DNA from: Microbispora sp. H11081
GTDB lineage: Bacteria > Actinomycetota > Actinomycetes > Streptosporangiales > Streptosporangiaceae
DNA: 64,000 bases
Assembly: GCF_012999535.1 (NCBI RefSeq)
Contig: NZ_JABBWV010000001.1
Location: 930,001 to 994,000, forward strand
Direction: 5' to 3'
Shown here: piece by piece, positions 10,670-20,098 of the stretch
Position numbering within the stretch: position 1 is the stretch's first letter
Layout: the number at the start of each line of letters is the position of its first letter
The notes under the pieces: generated by a model
What the model saw: the letters and a program-made list of their open reading frames with translations, nothing else
What the model was told of the DNA's origin: nothing
Databases searched by the model: none
Position numbers and translations under genes: made by a program

Positions 10670-11086
10670 GTGAAAGATGACGGCGTTCCCGCGCACGTCA
10701 CCGGAGCGGCAAGGGAGCGTGCCTTCTCCTTAGCCGATCTGCCCGATCTGCGGGAGTTCGCCGCCGCCGAGGCGCTGCGTCGCGGCATGCGGGAAGACGC
10801 GATCGGCGACTTCCTCGTCGCGCTCAACGAGGTCGCCACCAACGCGGTCACGCACGGGTCGACCAAGGCGCGGCTGGGCATGTGGCGGGAGGGGCGGGCC
10901 CTGGTGGTCGCCGTCCACGACGACGGCCGGGACTGGCGTCTCGAAGGTGAGCCCGGCCACGACCCGCCGCCCGAGAACGCCACCAGCGGCATGGGACTGT
11001 GGGTGGCGCGCATGCTGAGCAGCGATCTCGACGTCACCACCGGCCCCCGGGGGAGCAGGGTGACGATGCGTTTCCTCCTCGACTAG
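10670..11086 (+). CDS. HATPase anti-sigma serine kinase (RsbW-like)
   Basis: 138 residues from a GTG at 10670, with AGGAGG ten bases upstream. The GHKL ATP-binding motifs are present: N-box ALNEVATNAVTHG (about residues 55-70), G1 box VHDDGRDW, and G2 box SGMGLWVARML. Such kinases bind the sigma factor and phosphorylate the STAS partner. It lies directly after the sigma gene and sixteen bases before the NADH dehydrogenase gene, so co-transcription with both is likely. Confidence 0.85.
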   Translation: MKDDGVPAHVTGAARERAFSLADLPDLREFAAAEALRRGMREDAIGDFLVALNEVATNAVTHGSTKARLGMWREGRALVVAVHDDGRDWRLEGEPGHDPPPENATSGMGLWVARMLSSDLDVTTGPRGSRVTMRFLLD

Positions 11087-11101
11087 GGGTAGGGGACAGC
11101 C

Positions 11102-12400
11102 ATGTCTGTCCCACGGATCCTGATCGTCGGCGGCGGGTACGTCGGCATGTACACAGCACTCCGCCTGCAGCGCAGGCTCCGCCGAGGCGAAGCGCTCGTG
11201 ACCGTCGCGGACCTCGACTCCTACATGACCTACCAGCCTTTCCTGCCGGAGGCGGCCGCCGGGAACATCGAGGCGCGGCACGTCGTCGTCCCGCTCAGGC
11301 GGGTGCTCTCGCGGTGCCAGATCCTCAGCGGGCGGGTCAACCAGGTGCGGCTGGCCGACCGCAAAGCGGAGCTCAGTCCACACGAAGGGCCCGACCTCAC
11401 CATCGACTACGACTATCTGGTCATGTCGCCGGGCTCGATCTCACGGCTGCTGCCGGTGCCGGGCCTGGCCGAGCACGGCATCGGCTTCAAGACCATCGAA
11501 GAGGCGATCGCCCTGCGCAACCACGTGCTCGGCCGCCTCGACGTCGCCGCGTCCACCCCCGACCCCGAGGTCCGGCGCAAGGCCCTGACGTTCGTTTTCG
11601 TCGGCGGCGGCTACGCCGGCGTGGAGGCGCTGGCCGAGCTGGAGGACATGGCCGCCGGCGCGCTCAAATACTTCGCCGGGCTCAGCCGCGAGGACATGCG
11701 CTGGGTGCTCGTGGAGGCCACCGACCGCATCCTGCCTGAGGTCGGGCCCGACATGGGCAGGTGGACGGTCCACCAGTTGCGCGAGCGGGGCATCGAGGTC
11801 CGCATGGGCACGATGCTGACGTCCGCGGAGGGCGACCACATCGTGCTGAGCGACGGCGAGGAGTTCGACGCGGACACCCTCGTCTGGACGGCGGGCGTCA
11901 AGCCGAACCCGCTGGTCTCCGCGGGTGACCTGCCTCTGGACAAGAAGGGCAGGATCAGGGTCGACCCCTATCTGCGTGTGCTCGGCACCGACTTCGCCTT
12001 CGCTGCGGGCGACTCCGCCGCCGTGCCCGACCTCACCCGCCCCGGCGAGTTCTGCCCGCCCAACGCCCAGCACGCCGTACGGCAGGCAAGGACGCTGGCC
12101 GACAACCTGCTGGCGGCGCTGCGCGGGCGGGCCCAGCGGCCCTACCGGCACAAGTCCGCGGGGTCGGTGGCGAGCCTGGGGCTCTACAAGGGGGTCGCCC
12201 AGATCTACGGGCGGCAGATGCGCGGCTTCCCCGCCTGGTTCATGCACCGCACCTACCACCTGACGCGGATGCCGACCTTCAACAAGAAGACCCGGATCCT
12301 CGTGGACTGGACGCTCGGGCTGCTCTTCCCCCGCGAGATCGTCTCGCTAGGGGCCATCGAGGAGCCGCGCAAGGAGTTCACCCTGTCAGCCCGTTCGTGA
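11102..12400 (+). CDS. ndh: Type II NADH dehydrogenase (NDH-2)
   Basis: A 432-residue FAD flavoprotein that oxidises NADH and reduces menaquinone without pumping protons; peripheral on the inner membrane face. The FAD motif GGGYVGMYTA is at residues 9-18 and the second Rossmann motif FVGGGYAGVEALAEL near 165-180. FAAGDSAAVPD near 300 closes the flavin site, and the amphipathic C-terminus fits membrane attachment. AGGGGA is placed well before the ATG. It follows the sigma/anti-sigma pair closely, suggesting respiratory adjustment under stress. Some members of this family are generic NAD(P)/FAD oxidoreductases, so the substrate is by family. Confidence 0.85.
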   Translation: MSVPRILIVGGGYVGMYTALRLQRRLRRGEALVTVADLDSYMTYQPFLPEAAAGNIEARHVVVPLRRVLSRCQILSGRVNQVRLADRKAELSPHEGPDLTIDYDYLVMSPGSISRLLPVPGLAEHGIGFKTIEEAIALRNHVLGRLDVAASTPDPEVRRKALTFVFVGGGYAGVEALAELEDMAAGALKYFAGLSREDMRWVLVEATDRILPEVGPDMGRWTVHQLRERGIEVRMGTMLTSAEGDHIVLSDGEEFDADTLVWTAGVKPNPLVSAGDLPLDKKGRIRVDPYLRVLGTDFAFAAGDSAAVPDLTRPGEFCPPNAQHAVRQARTLADNLLAALRGRAQRPYRHKSAGSVASLGLYKGVAQIYGRQMRGFPAWFMHRTYHLTRMPTFNKKTRILVDWTLGLLFPREIVSLGAIEEPRKEFTLSARS

Positions 12401-12411
12401 GCCCTTCTGCC

Positions 12412-12445
12412 GGGCGCCGCGCGATCCCGAGGTCGCGCGGCGCCC
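12412..12445. terminator. Bidirectional hairpin terminator
   Basis: A perfect 13-bp inverted repeat (GGGCGCCGCGCGA and its complement) with an eight-base loop lies in the 46-base space between the convergent ndh and ABC transporter genes. Confidence 0.75.
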
Positions 12446-12446
12446 G

Positions 12447-14489
12447 TCACACCACTTCCGTGGGCGTGTCGTCCCCGGCGGACGCGCCGGCGAACTGGGC
12501 CCCCTCGACCTGGGCCCCCTCGACCTGGGCTCCCTCGAATTGAGCCCCCTCGAACTGTGCGGAGTACAGCCGGTGGTAGGCGCCACGGGCGGCGAGCAGT
12601 TCCTCATGCGTGCCCTGCTCGACGATGCTCCCCGCCTCCATCACGAGGATGAGATCCGCGTCGCGGATGGTGGACAGCCGGTGGGCGATGACGAAGCTCG
12701 TCCTGTCGCTGCGCAGCGCGGCCATCGCGTGCTGCACGAGGACCTCGGTGCGGGTGTCGACCGAGCTGGTCGCCTCGTCCAGGATGAGCAGGGACGGGTC
12801 GGCGAGGAAGGCACGGGCGATGGTGATCAGCTGCTTCTCGCCGGCGCTGACGTTGCCGCCCTCCTCGTCGATCACCGTGTCGTACCCGTCCGGCAGGGTG
12901 CGCACGAACCGGTCGACGTACGTCGCCCGCGCCGCGGCGAGGATGTCCTCGTCGGTCGCGCGCGGGTCGCCGTAGGCGATGTTGTCGCGGATCGTCCCGC
13001 CGAACAGCCAGGTGTCCTGGAGCACCATGCCGATCCGCGAGCGCAGGTCCTCGCGGCGCATCGCCGTGACGTCGACGCCGTCGAGGGTGATGCGGCCCGC
13101 GTCCAGCTCGTAGAAACGCATGATCAGGTTGACCAGCGTGGTCTTGCCCGCGCCGGTCGGGCCGACGATCGCGATCGTGTGCCCCGGCTCGGCGACCAGC
13201 GACAGGTTCTCGATGAGGGGCTGATCGGGGTCGTACCGGAAGGACACGTGCTCGAACTCGACGCGCCCCCGCCGGGTCGCGGGCAGCGCCGGGCGGGCGG
13301 GGTCGGGCTCCTGCTCCTCGGCGTCCAGCAGTTCGAAGACCCGCTCGGCGGAGGCCACCCCCGACTGCAGCAGGTTGGCCATCGAGGCGACCTGGGTCAG
13401 CGGCTGGGTGAACTGCCGGGAGTACTGGATGAACGCCTGGACGTCGCCCAGGCTCATCGATCCACTGGCCACCCGTACGGCGCCGACGACCGCGATGGCG
13501 ACGTAGTTGAGGTTCCCGATGAACATCATCGCCGGCATGATGATCCCGGAGATGAACTGGGCGCCGAAGCTCGCCGCGTACAGGGCGTCGTTCCGCTCCC
13601 GGAAGACCTGCTCGACCTCGGGACCCCGGCCGAAGACCTTCACCAGTTCGTGACCGGTGAACGCCTCCTCGATGTGGGCGTTCAGCGTGCCGGTGTGTGC
13701 CCACTGCGCGACGAACTGCTTCTGCGAGCGCTTGGCGATCATCCCCGTCACGATCATCGTGACCGGGATCGTCACCAGCGCGATCGCCGCGAGCAGCGGC
13801 GAGATCACGAACATCATGACCAGCACGCCGACCACGGTGAGCAGCGAGCTCAGCAACTGGCTCAGCGTCTGCTGCAGGGTCTGGGACACGTTGTCGATGT
13901 CGTTGGTGACCCGGCTGAGCAGCTCGCCGCGCGGCTGGCCGTCGAAGAACCTCAGCGGCAGCCGGTTCAGCTTGTCCTCCACGTCCGCGCGCAGCCGGAA
14001 GACCGTGCGCTGCGTCACGTCGTTGAGGAGGTAGCCCTGCAGCCACATGAACAGCGACGCGGCGAGGTAGAGCGCGAGGACCCACGTGAGCACGGTGCCC
14101 AGTTCGCCGAAGTCGATGCCGCGCCCGGGGACGACGTCCATGCCCGCGACCATGTCGGCGAAGTCGCCGTGGCCAGAGGCGCGCAGCGCCTGCACGGCCT
14201 GCTCCTTGGTCGCGCCCGCCGGTAGCCGGCCGCCGACCACCCCGCTGAAGATCACGTCGGTCGCGCGGCCGAGCAGCTTCGGCCCGATGACGGAGAACGC
14301 CACGCTGAGCACGGCGAGGGCGACCACGGCCAGGATCCTCGGCCGTTCCGGGCTCAGCCGCCGCAGCAGCCGCCGGGCGGACGGGCCGAAGTCCATCGAC
14401 TTCTCCGCAGGCATCTGACCGCCGAAGGGCCCGAAGCCGCCGCCGGGCCGCGGTCGTACCGGTGCCGGTGCCGTGGTCCGGTCGCTCAT
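12447..14489 (-). CDS. ABC exporter half-transporter, canonical-Walker-B subunit, with pentapeptide-like tail
   Basis: 680 residues: six transmembrane helices (about 50-340) and an ATPase domain (about 400-635) with Walker [10 protein letters not shown], signature NVSAGEKQL, Walker [13 protein letters not shown] and H-loop AHRLS. It overlaps the partner gene by four bases, and the pair resembles TM287/288-type heterodimeric multidrug or lipid exporters. The catalytic glutamate is present here, but the signature departs from LSGGQ. The last 35 residues hold five A-Q-x-x-G units encoded by a 15-bp tandem repeat. The substrate is unknown. Confidence 0.88.
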   Translation of the reverse strand: MSDRTTAPAPVRPRPGGGFGPFGGQMPAEKSMDFGPSARRLLRRLSPERPRILAVVALAVLSVAFSVIGPKLLGRATDVIFSGVVGGRLPAGATKEQAVQALRASGHGDFADMVAGMDVVPGRGIDFGELGTVLTWVLALYLAASLFMWLQGYLLNDVTQRTVFRLRADVEDKLNRLPLRFFDGQPRGELLSRVTNDIDNVSQTLQQTLSQLLSSLLTVVGVLVMMFVISPLLAAIALVTIPVTMIVTGMIAKRSQKQFVAQWAHTGTLNAHIEEAFTGHELVKVFGRGPEVEQVFRERNDALYAASFGAQFISGIIMPAMMFIGNLNYVAIAVVGAVRVASGSMSLGDVQAFIQYSRQFTQPLTQVASMANLLQSGVASAERVFELLDAEEQEPDPARPALPATRRGRVEFEHVSFRYDPDQPLIENLSLVAEPGHTIAIVGPTGAGKTTLVNLIMRFYELDAGRITLDGVDVTAMRREDLRSRIGMVLQDTWLFGGTIRDNIAYGDPRATDEDILAAARATYVDRFVRTLPDGYDTVIDEEGGNVSAGEKQLITIARAFLADPSLLILDEATSSVDTRTEVLVQHAMAALRSDRTSFVIAHRLSTIRDADLILVMEAGSIVEQGTHEELLAARGAYHRLYSAQFEGAQFEGAQVEGAQVEGAQFAGASAGDDTPTEVV
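12482..12562. repeat. 15-bp tandem repeat encoding AQ(F/V)EG units at the ABC exporter C-terminus
   Basis: Five near-identical 15-bp units related to CTGGGCCCCCTCGAC run through the 3' end of the gene. They encode [20 protein letters not shown] and AQFAG. Confidence 0.85.
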
Positions 14490-16246
14490 GCCGCACTCCC
14501 CGCGGTCAGTTGGGACTCGACGATCTCGACGTACGCGGGGCAGGAGCCGAGCAGTTCCTCATGGGTGCCGATCCCGGCGACGACGCCGTCGTCCAGGACG
14601 ACGATCTGGTCGGCGTCCGCGATGGTGGACACCCGCTGGGCCACGATCACCACCGCCGCGCCGGCCGTGTGCGGGCGCAGCGCGGCGCGCAGCCGGGCGT
14701 CGGTGGTCAGGTCCAGGGCCGAGAACGAGTCGTCGAACAGGTAGATCTCGGGCTCCGCCACCAGCGCGCGGGCGATGGACAGGCGCTGGCGCTGCCCGCC
14801 GGAGACGTTCGTGCCGCCCTGGGCGATCGGCGCCTGCAGGCCCTCGGGCATCGCCTCGACGAAGTCGCGGGCCTGGGCGATCTCCAGTGCCCGCCACAGC
14901 TGCTCGTCCGTGGCGTCCGGGTTGCCGTACCGCAGGTTGCTCGCGACGGTGCCGGTGAACAGGTACGGCTTCTGCGGCACCAGGCCGATGCGCGTCCAGA
15001 GCATGGAAGGATCGAGGTCGCGTACGTCGACCCCGTCGATGAGCACAGCGCCGGACGTGGCGTCGAACAGCCGGGGGACCAGGGAGACCAGGGTCGTCTT
15101 CCCCGACCCGGTGCTGCCGATGACTGCGGTGGTCTGTCCCGCGGTCACCCGGAAGGAGACGCCGGACAACACCGGGGCCGCCGCGCCCGGATAGCGGAAC
15201 CCGACGTCGCGCAACTCCAGGTCGGCCCGGCGGTCCACCTCGCGTACGGGGTGCTCGGGAGGGCGCACCGACGACTCGGTGTCCAGCACCTCGGCGACGC
15301 GCTCCGCGCAGACCGCGGCGCGCGGAATCATGATCGAGATGAAGGTGGCCATCATCATCGACATGAGGATCTGCACCAGGTACATGAGGAACGCGGTGAG
15401 CGCGCCCACCTGCATCTCGCCGCTGTCCACCCGGGCGGCGCCGAACCACAGCACGGCGACGGAGGAGGCGTTCATGATGAGCATCACGGTGGGGAAGATG
15501 AGCGCGGTCAGCCGCCCGACCCGCAGCGCCGTCCCGGTCAGCGCGTCGTTCGCGGCGGCGAACCTGCGGGTCTCCTCGCGCTCGCGGACGAAGGCCCGCA
15601 CCACGCGGATGCCGGAGAGCTGCTCGCGCAGCACCTGGTTCACCTCGTCGATGCGGGTCTGCATGGCGCGGAACTGCGGAACCATGCGGAAGACGATCAG
15701 ACCGATGGAGATGAGCAGCGCCGGGACGCAGACCAGCATGAGCCAGGACAGCCCGACGTCCTGACGCAGGGCCATGATGATGCCGCCGACCCCCATGATG
15801 GGCGCGGCGACCAGCATCGTGCAGGTCATGACCACGAGCATCTGGATCTGCTGCACGTCGTTGGTGTTGCGGGTGATCAGCGAGGGCGCCCCGAACTGGG
15901 AGACCTCCCGCGCGGAGAAGCCGCTCACCCGGTGGAAGACCGCAGACCGGACGTCGCGGCCGAAGCCCGCCGCCACCCGTGCGCCGTAGTAGACCGCCGC
16001 GATCGAGCAGGCGATCTGCACGAGGGACACGGTCAGCATCCAGCCGCCGGTGACCAGGATGTAGCCGGTGTCGCCGGTGGCGACCCCCTGGTCGATGATG
16101 TCGGCGTTCAGGCTCGGCAGGTACAGAGAAGCGATCGTGCCGACCAGCTGGAACAGCACCACCGCGGTGAGCGCCGGCGAGTAGGGCCGCAAAAATGTGC
16201 GGAGAAGCCGGCTCAGCACGGCCGTGGTCCAGGGCGACCGGCGCAA
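14486..16246 (-). CDS. ABC exporter half-transporter, degenerate-site subunit
   Basis: 586 residues, starting at a TTG with no strong Shine-Dalgarno (start uncertain). Six transmembrane helices occupy about 20-310 and the ATPase domain 340-575, with Walker [10 protein letters not shown], canonical signature NVSGGQRQR and Walker [13 protein letters not shown]. Aspartate replaces the catalytic glutamate after Walker B, so this subunit forms the non-hydrolysing site of an asymmetric heterodimer with the downstream gene (four-base overlap). Probably exports a lipid or drug. Confidence 0.87.
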   Translation of the reverse strand: MRRSPWTTAVLSRLLRTFLRPYSPALTAVVLFQLVGTIASLYLPSLNADIIDQGVATGDTGYILVTGGWMLTVSLVQIACSIAAVYYGARVAAGFGRDVRSAVFHRVSGFSAREVSQFGAPSLITRNTNDVQQIQMLVVMTCTMLVAAPIMGVGGIIMALRQDVGLSWLMLVCVPALLISIGLIVFRMVPQFRAMQTRIDEVNQVLREQLSGIRVVRAFVREREETRRFAAANDALTGTALRVGRLTALIFPTVMLIMNASSVAVLWFGAARVDSGEMQVGALTAFLMYLVQILMSMMMATFISIMIPRAAVCAERVAEVLDTESSVRPPEHPVREVDRRADLELRDVGFRYPGAAAPVLSGVSFRVTAGQTTAVIGSTGSGKTTLVSLVPRLFDATSGAVLIDGVDVRDLDPSMLWTRIGLVPQKPYLFTGTVASNLRYGNPDATDEQLWRALEIAQARDFVEAMPEGLQAPIAQGGTNVSGGQRQRLSIARALVAEPEIYLFDDSFSALDLTTDARLRAALRPHTAGAAVVIVAQRVSTIADADQIVVLDDGVVAGIGTHEELLGSCPAYVEIVESQLTAGSAA

Positions 16247-16389
16247 CGTCGGAGGGGCCAGATCATGCGGAACACGGTATATGAGCAGCTAGCCGGCGCT
16301 CGCCTCGTTTTACGAGGATCGCGGTGCTTGCGCAGCCGTCCCAAGGCGCCCGTCGCGCGGGTCAGGGCAGGTCAGCGGCGCGGGCAGGG

Positions 16390-16490
16390 GCGGGGCGGGG
16401 TTCGGCGCGCGGAGCTGAGGTTTGGTACGGGGGTGGGTTCGGCGCGGAGGTGAGGTTCGGCGCGGGGGCGGGGTTCGGTGCGGGTCAGCG
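16390..16490. repeat. Imperfect G-rich tandem repeats
   Basis: Four to five degenerate units containing GGTTCGGCGCGG with G-rich spacers lie upstream of the ABC operon and reach the end of the CBS gene. No function is evident. Confidence 0.5.
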
Positions 16491-16931
16491 TGCGGCCGGA
16501 AGCGACACGGGCCGGATCGCGGGGAACGAGGCCGGTCCCCGGCGGGTCGTGCCGCCCGCAGCGATAGGAGACGGGAGATCGGCCGAGGCGACGACGCCGA
16601 CCGGGTGCCCGTCCACCACCACGGGAAGCTGCCGCACGCCCAGCTCGCGCATCAACCGCGCGGCCTCGGCCACGTCCTGGTCCGGGCCGACGGTCACCAC
16701 GTCACAGGTGCACAGCGTCGCCAGCGGAGTGGTGGCGAGGTCCCGGCCCTCCGCGACCGCGCGTACGACGATGTCCCTGTCGGTCACCAGACCGCGGAGC
16801 CGGCCGTCGCCGACAACCAGCACGTCGCCGATCCCGCGGTCGCGCATCAGTTTGGCGGCCTTCATCACCGAGGCCTCCTCCGGCAGAGTCACCGGATCGC
16901 GTGTCATGACCTCTTCGACCTTGCGCGGCAT
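16485..16931 (-). CDS. Two-CBS-domain protein
   Basis: 148 residues. The ATG at 16931 (MPRKVEEVMTRDP) has GAGGAGG just upstream, so the longer open frame is not used. It consists almost entirely of a CBS pair (about 8-58 and 70-120), with VVGDGRLRGLVTDRDIVVRAV and VVVDGHPVGVVASAD showing the ligand-binding pattern. Such soluble proteins bind adenine nucleotides and are common in stress or dormancy responses. The C-terminal 25 residues are low-complexity. Confidence 0.9.
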   Translation of the reverse strand: MPRKVEEVMTRDPVTLPEEASVMKAAKLMRDRGIGDVLVVGDGRLRGLVTDRDIVVRAVAEGRDLATTPLATLCTCDVVTVGPDQDVAEAARLMRELGVRQLPVVVDGHPVGVVASADLPSPIAAGGTTRRGPASFPAIRPVSLPAAR

Positions 16932-17079
16932 CAGGACCTCCTCAGGGCCCGGCGTACGGACCGGGTTCGCGGCGGGTCTCGCGGGAGAGGTTACTCCCGC
17001 GAGACCTTCGTACCCGTGGCCGGCCGCGACTCGGTAGGGGAGAAAGGCCGACGGCGAGGGGGCTTGGGTCGGGAGCGGC

Positions 17080-17274
17080 TCAGCGGCGGACACGCCCGCC
17101 GCGCCAGCCGCCGCGCCAGGAGTTCACTCCAGCGGTGCCGACGCCCGCCTGGTGCAGGGCGAGCAGGCACAGGCCGAGGGCGATCAGCGCCGTCATGCCG
17201 ATGCCGATGCTCGCGTTGAGGAGATCGAGGAGGAAGGCGATCCCGAAGACGACCGCCGCTGCGATGGCGAGCAT
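17080..17274 (-). CDS. Small membrane protein, unknown function
   Basis: 64 residues with two hydrophobic helices (about 2-18 and 24-42) and a short arginine- and glycine-rich tail. GTGAGG precedes the ATG at a good distance. It closes a run of minus-strand genes (18849 to 17080) and may belong to the same operon. Similar tiny membrane proteins are widespread in actinomycetes, without known role. Confidence 0.65.
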   Translation of the reverse strand: MLAIAAAVVFGIAFLLDLLNASIGIGMTALIALGLCLLALHQAGVGTAGVNSWRGGWRGGRVRR

Positions 17275-17281
17275 TGTTACC

Positions 17282-18175
17282 TCACTTCCTGGTCAACTGG
17301 GCTAGTAACGCGTGGTATTCGTGCAGGGCCTGGCGCAGCGCCTCGGTGTCGCCCCGCTCGTTGTCCTTCCACTGGTCGAGCAGCGCCTGGCGGCGGGTGG
17401 TGAAGGCCGACAGGGCCTCGTCCACGAGCGCGTCGGCCTGCTCGACGGAGTGGCGGGGATCGTCGACGAAGCCCGCCTTGATCTCGCGCCACCGGCCTTC
17501 CAGCGCCTCGTCGAGGACGGACGCCGCGCCGGAGGCGGCGGTCGTGGTCGTGGCGGGGTAGGCCACGGGGCCGTCCAGGGAGGGCCGGTCAGCGGTGGCG
17601 GGGGTTCCGGCGCCGCTGTAGGTGTCGCGGCGGGTGTCCGCGTCGCGGTTCGTGTCGAGGTCGGTGCCGGGGTTCGTGTCGGGGTTCGTGTCGGGGTCGG
17701 TGTCGAAGTCGCTTTCGTCCGCGCGGGAGCCGTACGCGCCGGTCTCCGCGCCGTAGGGCTGACCGCTCTCGGTGTCGTCGGCGGCACGGCCGCCCGCGAC
17801 CAGGCGGTCGCCGTCGGCGGTGTGCCGGTCGCCGGTCCGGGGCGACGTGAGGACGTGGTCGCCCGTCTCGTCGTACGGCTCCCGGAAGCGGTGGTCGCCG
17901 TCCGCGTCCGCGTGGCTGTCGGCGTCCCGCCTCGTTGCGTCCGTGCGACCCGGGGCGTCCGTGTAGCCCGCGCTGGACGCGTCGCCGGCGGTGTCCGTGT
18001 CGCCGGTTTCGCCGCCGGGGGAGTAGACCGGGCCGGGGCCCTCGTGCTCGTCCCGTCCGGTGTCCGTGAGAACCCGCTCTCTGCGCGCCTCCTCCTCGAG
18101 GGGCTCAGAGGTCTCAGGGGTCGGCTGCCCGGCGACCTCGCCGCGCTCGTACTGCCTGTTCGTGCGCATCGTCAT
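17282..18175 (-). CDS. Acidic, repeat-rich hypothetical protein sharing a C-terminal domain with its neighbour
   Basis: About 297 residues. The start ATG at 18175 overlaps the upstream stop by four bases. Residues 1-210 are disordered and rich in Asp, Thr, Gly and Ser, including tandem DTNPDTNPGTDLDTN-like units. The last 80 residues form a helical domain: WREIKAGFVDDPRHSVEQADALVDEAL..., ending with a TEALRQALHEYHALLAQL helix. The same domain pattern occurs in the adjacent membrane protein. No signal peptide is seen, so it is probably cytosolic and may pair with that protein. Confidence 0.7.
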   Translation of the reverse strand: MTMRTNRQYERGEVAGQPTPETSEPLEEEARRERVLTDTGRDEHEGPGPVYSPGGETGDTDTAGDASSAGYTDAPGRTDATRRDADSHADADGDHRFREPYDETGDHVLTSPRTGDRHTADGDRLVAGGRAADDTESGQPYGAETGAYGSRADESDFDTDPDTNPDTNPGTDLDTNRDADTRRDTYSGAGTPATADRPSLDGPVAYPATTTTAASGAASVLDEALEGRWREIKAGFVDDPRHSVEQADALVDEALSAFTTRRQALLDQWKDNERGDTEALRQALHEYHALLAQLTRK

Positions 18176-18849
18176 CGTCCTGCCTTCCGCATGTCCACGT
18201 GCCGGCCGTTCGCCGAGGCGTCTCCGTAGCCGCCGGTGGTGTACGCGGTGCTGCCGGAGTGGTCGTCGAGAGGAACGTCGGCGGCCCTGCTGTCGCTGTC
18301 GCTGTGGCTTTCGCTGTCGCTGTCGCCGAGGAGCTCCTGGAACAGCGCGCGGTAGTGGACCATCGCCTGACGGAGCTCTTCCGTCGTGGCCTCCTGCCGG
18401 GCGGCGCGGCTGCTGATGTCGTGGGCGTTGCGGTAGTGGTCGAGCGTGGCGGCGTGGGCGACCGACAGGTCGCTCAGGCGCTGCTCGAAATCGTCCGTCG
18501 GGTAGCCGCGCTCCGCCATCACGGCGGTGACCAGCGCGTCCGCCTCGGTCACGGCGAAGCCCGGAGCGTCGACGAACCGCTCCTGCACCTCGGTCCACTT
18601 CCTCGCGTACTGCTCCCGGGTCCGCGGGTCGAGCGGGCGGATGTCCAGCTTGGCGTGGCGTTCCTCGCGGGCGCGCAATTCCTGCTCGGCATCCCTACGG
18701 CTGTCGCTCTCCCGCACCGCCCGTTCGTACTCGGGCCCGAAACGGTCCCGCAGGTGGCGCCTGCGGTTGCCTGCCGACACGAGGTAGCCGACTGCCAGGA
18801 TCACCAGCACGGCGACGATCACGACGGCCACCCATGCTACGGCGTTCAT
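18172..18849 (-). CDS. Membrane-anchored helical hypothetical protein
   Basis: 225 residues with one N-terminal transmembrane helix (about 5-27) followed by charged residues, so the bulk probably lies in the cytoplasm. Residues 80-175 contain W.EVQERFVDAP...EADALV and TTEELRQAMVHYRALFQELL, matching the C-terminal domain of the next gene. A serine/aspartate run (DSDSESHSDSDS) follows. It overlaps that gene by four bases, so the two are made together. The function is unknown. Confidence 0.72.
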   Translation of the reverse strand: MNAVAWVAVVIVAVLVILAVGYLVSAGNRRRHLRDRFGPEYERAVRESDSRRDAEQELRAREERHAKLDIRPLDPRTREQYARKWTEVQERFVDAPGFAVTEADALVTAVMAERGYPTDDFEQRLSDLSVAHAATLDHYRNAHDISSRAARQEATTEELRQAMVHYRALFQELLGDSDSESHSDSDSRAADVPLDDHSGSTAYTTGGYGDASANGRHVDMRKAGR

Positions 18850-18967
18850 ATGTGCCTCCAGGGGTGAGTGCGTTGTTCATCCGCACTGCCCGCGAATGCG
18901 GCCTTCACGCATTGCGTAATCGTGGATTCTGGGGGTAAAGGGCCGTTGACCAGCAGAGGAGGTAGCC
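18850..18967. promoter_or_regulatory. Divergent promoter region
   Basis: About 118 bases between two divergent genes must hold both promoters. I could not pick out confident -35/-10 boxes. Confidence 0.3.
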
Positions 18968-19306
18968 ATGGGCTTCGGGGCCAGTCTGGCGTTCATCGCG
19001 GTCGGCGCGGTTCTCGCGTTCGCCGTCAAATGGGACGTTCCTGGTATCGACCTTCAGATGATCGGCTGGATTCTCATGGCAGTGGGAGTCATCGGCATGG
19101 TGCTGACGACTCGCTACACGCGCCGTCCGCGGGCGACCGAGGAGACGGTGGAGACCATCGAGCCGGACACGATGTACACCGTGGACCCGGCGGCCGAGCC
19201 GCACGTCCACGTCCAGGAGCACGAGTCGCACACCACCGTCCACCCGGGCGAACGCCGCGTGCACGTACGTGAGGAGACGACGCCCCTGCCCCGTGACGGT
19301 GTGTGA
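18968..19306 (+). CDS. DUF6458-family small membrane protein
   Basis: 112 residues with two transmembrane helices (about 5-20 and 31-48), then a charged tail. The N-terminus MGFGASLAFIAVGAVLAFAV and the W-ILM-VG pattern are typical of the DUF6458 family of actinobacteria. GAGGAGG lies six bases before the ATG. The tail, rich in Glu, His and Thr, probably faces the cytoplasm. Function unknown. Confidence 0.82.
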   Translation: MGFGASLAFIAVGAVLAFAVKWDVPGIDLQMIGWILMAVGVIGMVLTTRYTRRPRATEETVETIEPDTMYTVDPAAEPHVHVQEHESHTTVHPGERRVHVREETTPLPRDGV

Positions 19307-19407
19307 GCGTAGGCGCAGCCGTTGGCGCGTTCACGGTCACGGCCTTTGCTGCGGTGACGCGTCGGGCGGGCCGGGCTGAGGAAGTGCCGGTGGCGTTGAG
19401 AACCCAC

Positions 19408-19851
19408 CTACGAGTCGGCGCCCTGCGCCGCCGATCCGTCCGCAGCGTCGCGGGCCTCGGCGAGGACCCGGGCGATATGCGAGTCAGCCGCGGCGGGCAC
19501 TTCGTGGAATCCCCGCTCGGGGTCGTAGGCGATGTCGAGCCCGTTGTCGACCAGCCGGCTCGCCCACCGCAGGGCGGTGTTGAGCTTGTCCACCGGGACC
19601 CGGCGACCCTGCGCCGCGGCGGAGAGGTTCCGGAGGTTGGTGGCGGGGCCGCTCTGGCTGTGCTCGCGCCGGAGCTTCCAGGGCAGGGCGCGGCTGTGGT
19701 CCGTCATCGGCTTGGACAGACCGGCCGCGCGCTTCGCCTGCAGGACGCCGGACTCCGTGACGCCGAAGTGCTCGGCCAGGCGGGCGTTGGTCCATCCCTC
19801 GCCGGCCAGCCGGACGAGTTCCTCCTGGTCGATGCGCGCCTTCCTGCCCAT
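19408..19851 (-). CDS. Helix-turn-helix hypothetical protein
   Basis: 147 residues. The ATG at 19851 (MGRKARIDQEELVRL) begins the first helix of a DNA-binding domain: LAGEGWTNARLAEHFGVTESGVLQAKR (about 12-38) reads as a resolvase/sigma-70-like helix-turn-helix. The rest (about 50-147) is mixed helical with no family I recognise. It ends about 100 bases from the DUF6458 gene, convergent with it. It may be a phage-derived or small regulatory DNA-binding protein. Confidence 0.6.
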   Translation of the reverse strand: MGRKARIDQEELVRLAGEGWTNARLAEHFGVTESGVLQAKRAAGLSKPMTDHSRALPWKLRREHSQSGPATNLRNLSAAAQGRRVPVDKLNTALRWASRLVDNGLDIAYDPERGFHEVPAAADSHIARVLAEARDAADGSAAQGADS

Positions 19852-19945
19852 GATCGCCAGCCTATGGCCCACCGGCGCGGTTGGTGTACGCACGCGGGCG
19901 GAAACTGCGCTAAGGTTTGGATGTGCCCCGGGAGACCAGGGGCAA

Positions 19946-20019
19946 CGGGACGTAGCGCAGTTTGGCAGCGCACTTGACTGGGGGTCAAGGGGTCGTGGGT
20001 TCAAATCCCGCCGTCCCGA
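19946..20019 (+). tRNA. tRNA-Pro (anticodon GGG)
   Basis: A 74-base cloverleaf. The acceptor stem is CGGGACG with CGTCCCG, discriminator A, and C1-G72 as in bacterial tRNA-Pro. The D arm is GCGC...GCGC, and the anticodon stem CTTGA/TCAAG encloses loop CTGGGGG (anticodon GGG). The T arm contains GTTCAAATC. CCA is not encoded. The eroded end of a phage-type integrase lies just downstream, consistent with use as an attachment site. Confidence 0.93.
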
Positions 20020-20027
20020 CGTAAAAG

Positions 20028-20072
20028 AAAGCCTGTTGGCCGGGTGTAAGCCCAGCTCAACAGGCTTTTTGG
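20028..20072 (+). terminator. Rho-independent terminator of tRNA-Pro
   Basis: AAAGCCTGTTG pairs with CAACAGGCTTT, followed by a T-run, eight bases after the tRNA. This is a textbook intrinsic terminator. Confidence 0.88.
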
Positions 20073-20098
20073 TTGCTCGTTGCTCATGCCGTAGATCG

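Noticed and set aside
16390-16490. A promoter or origin with iterated binding sites
   Set aside because: The G-rich units are irregular in length and sequence and match no known box. They look like low-complexity drift.
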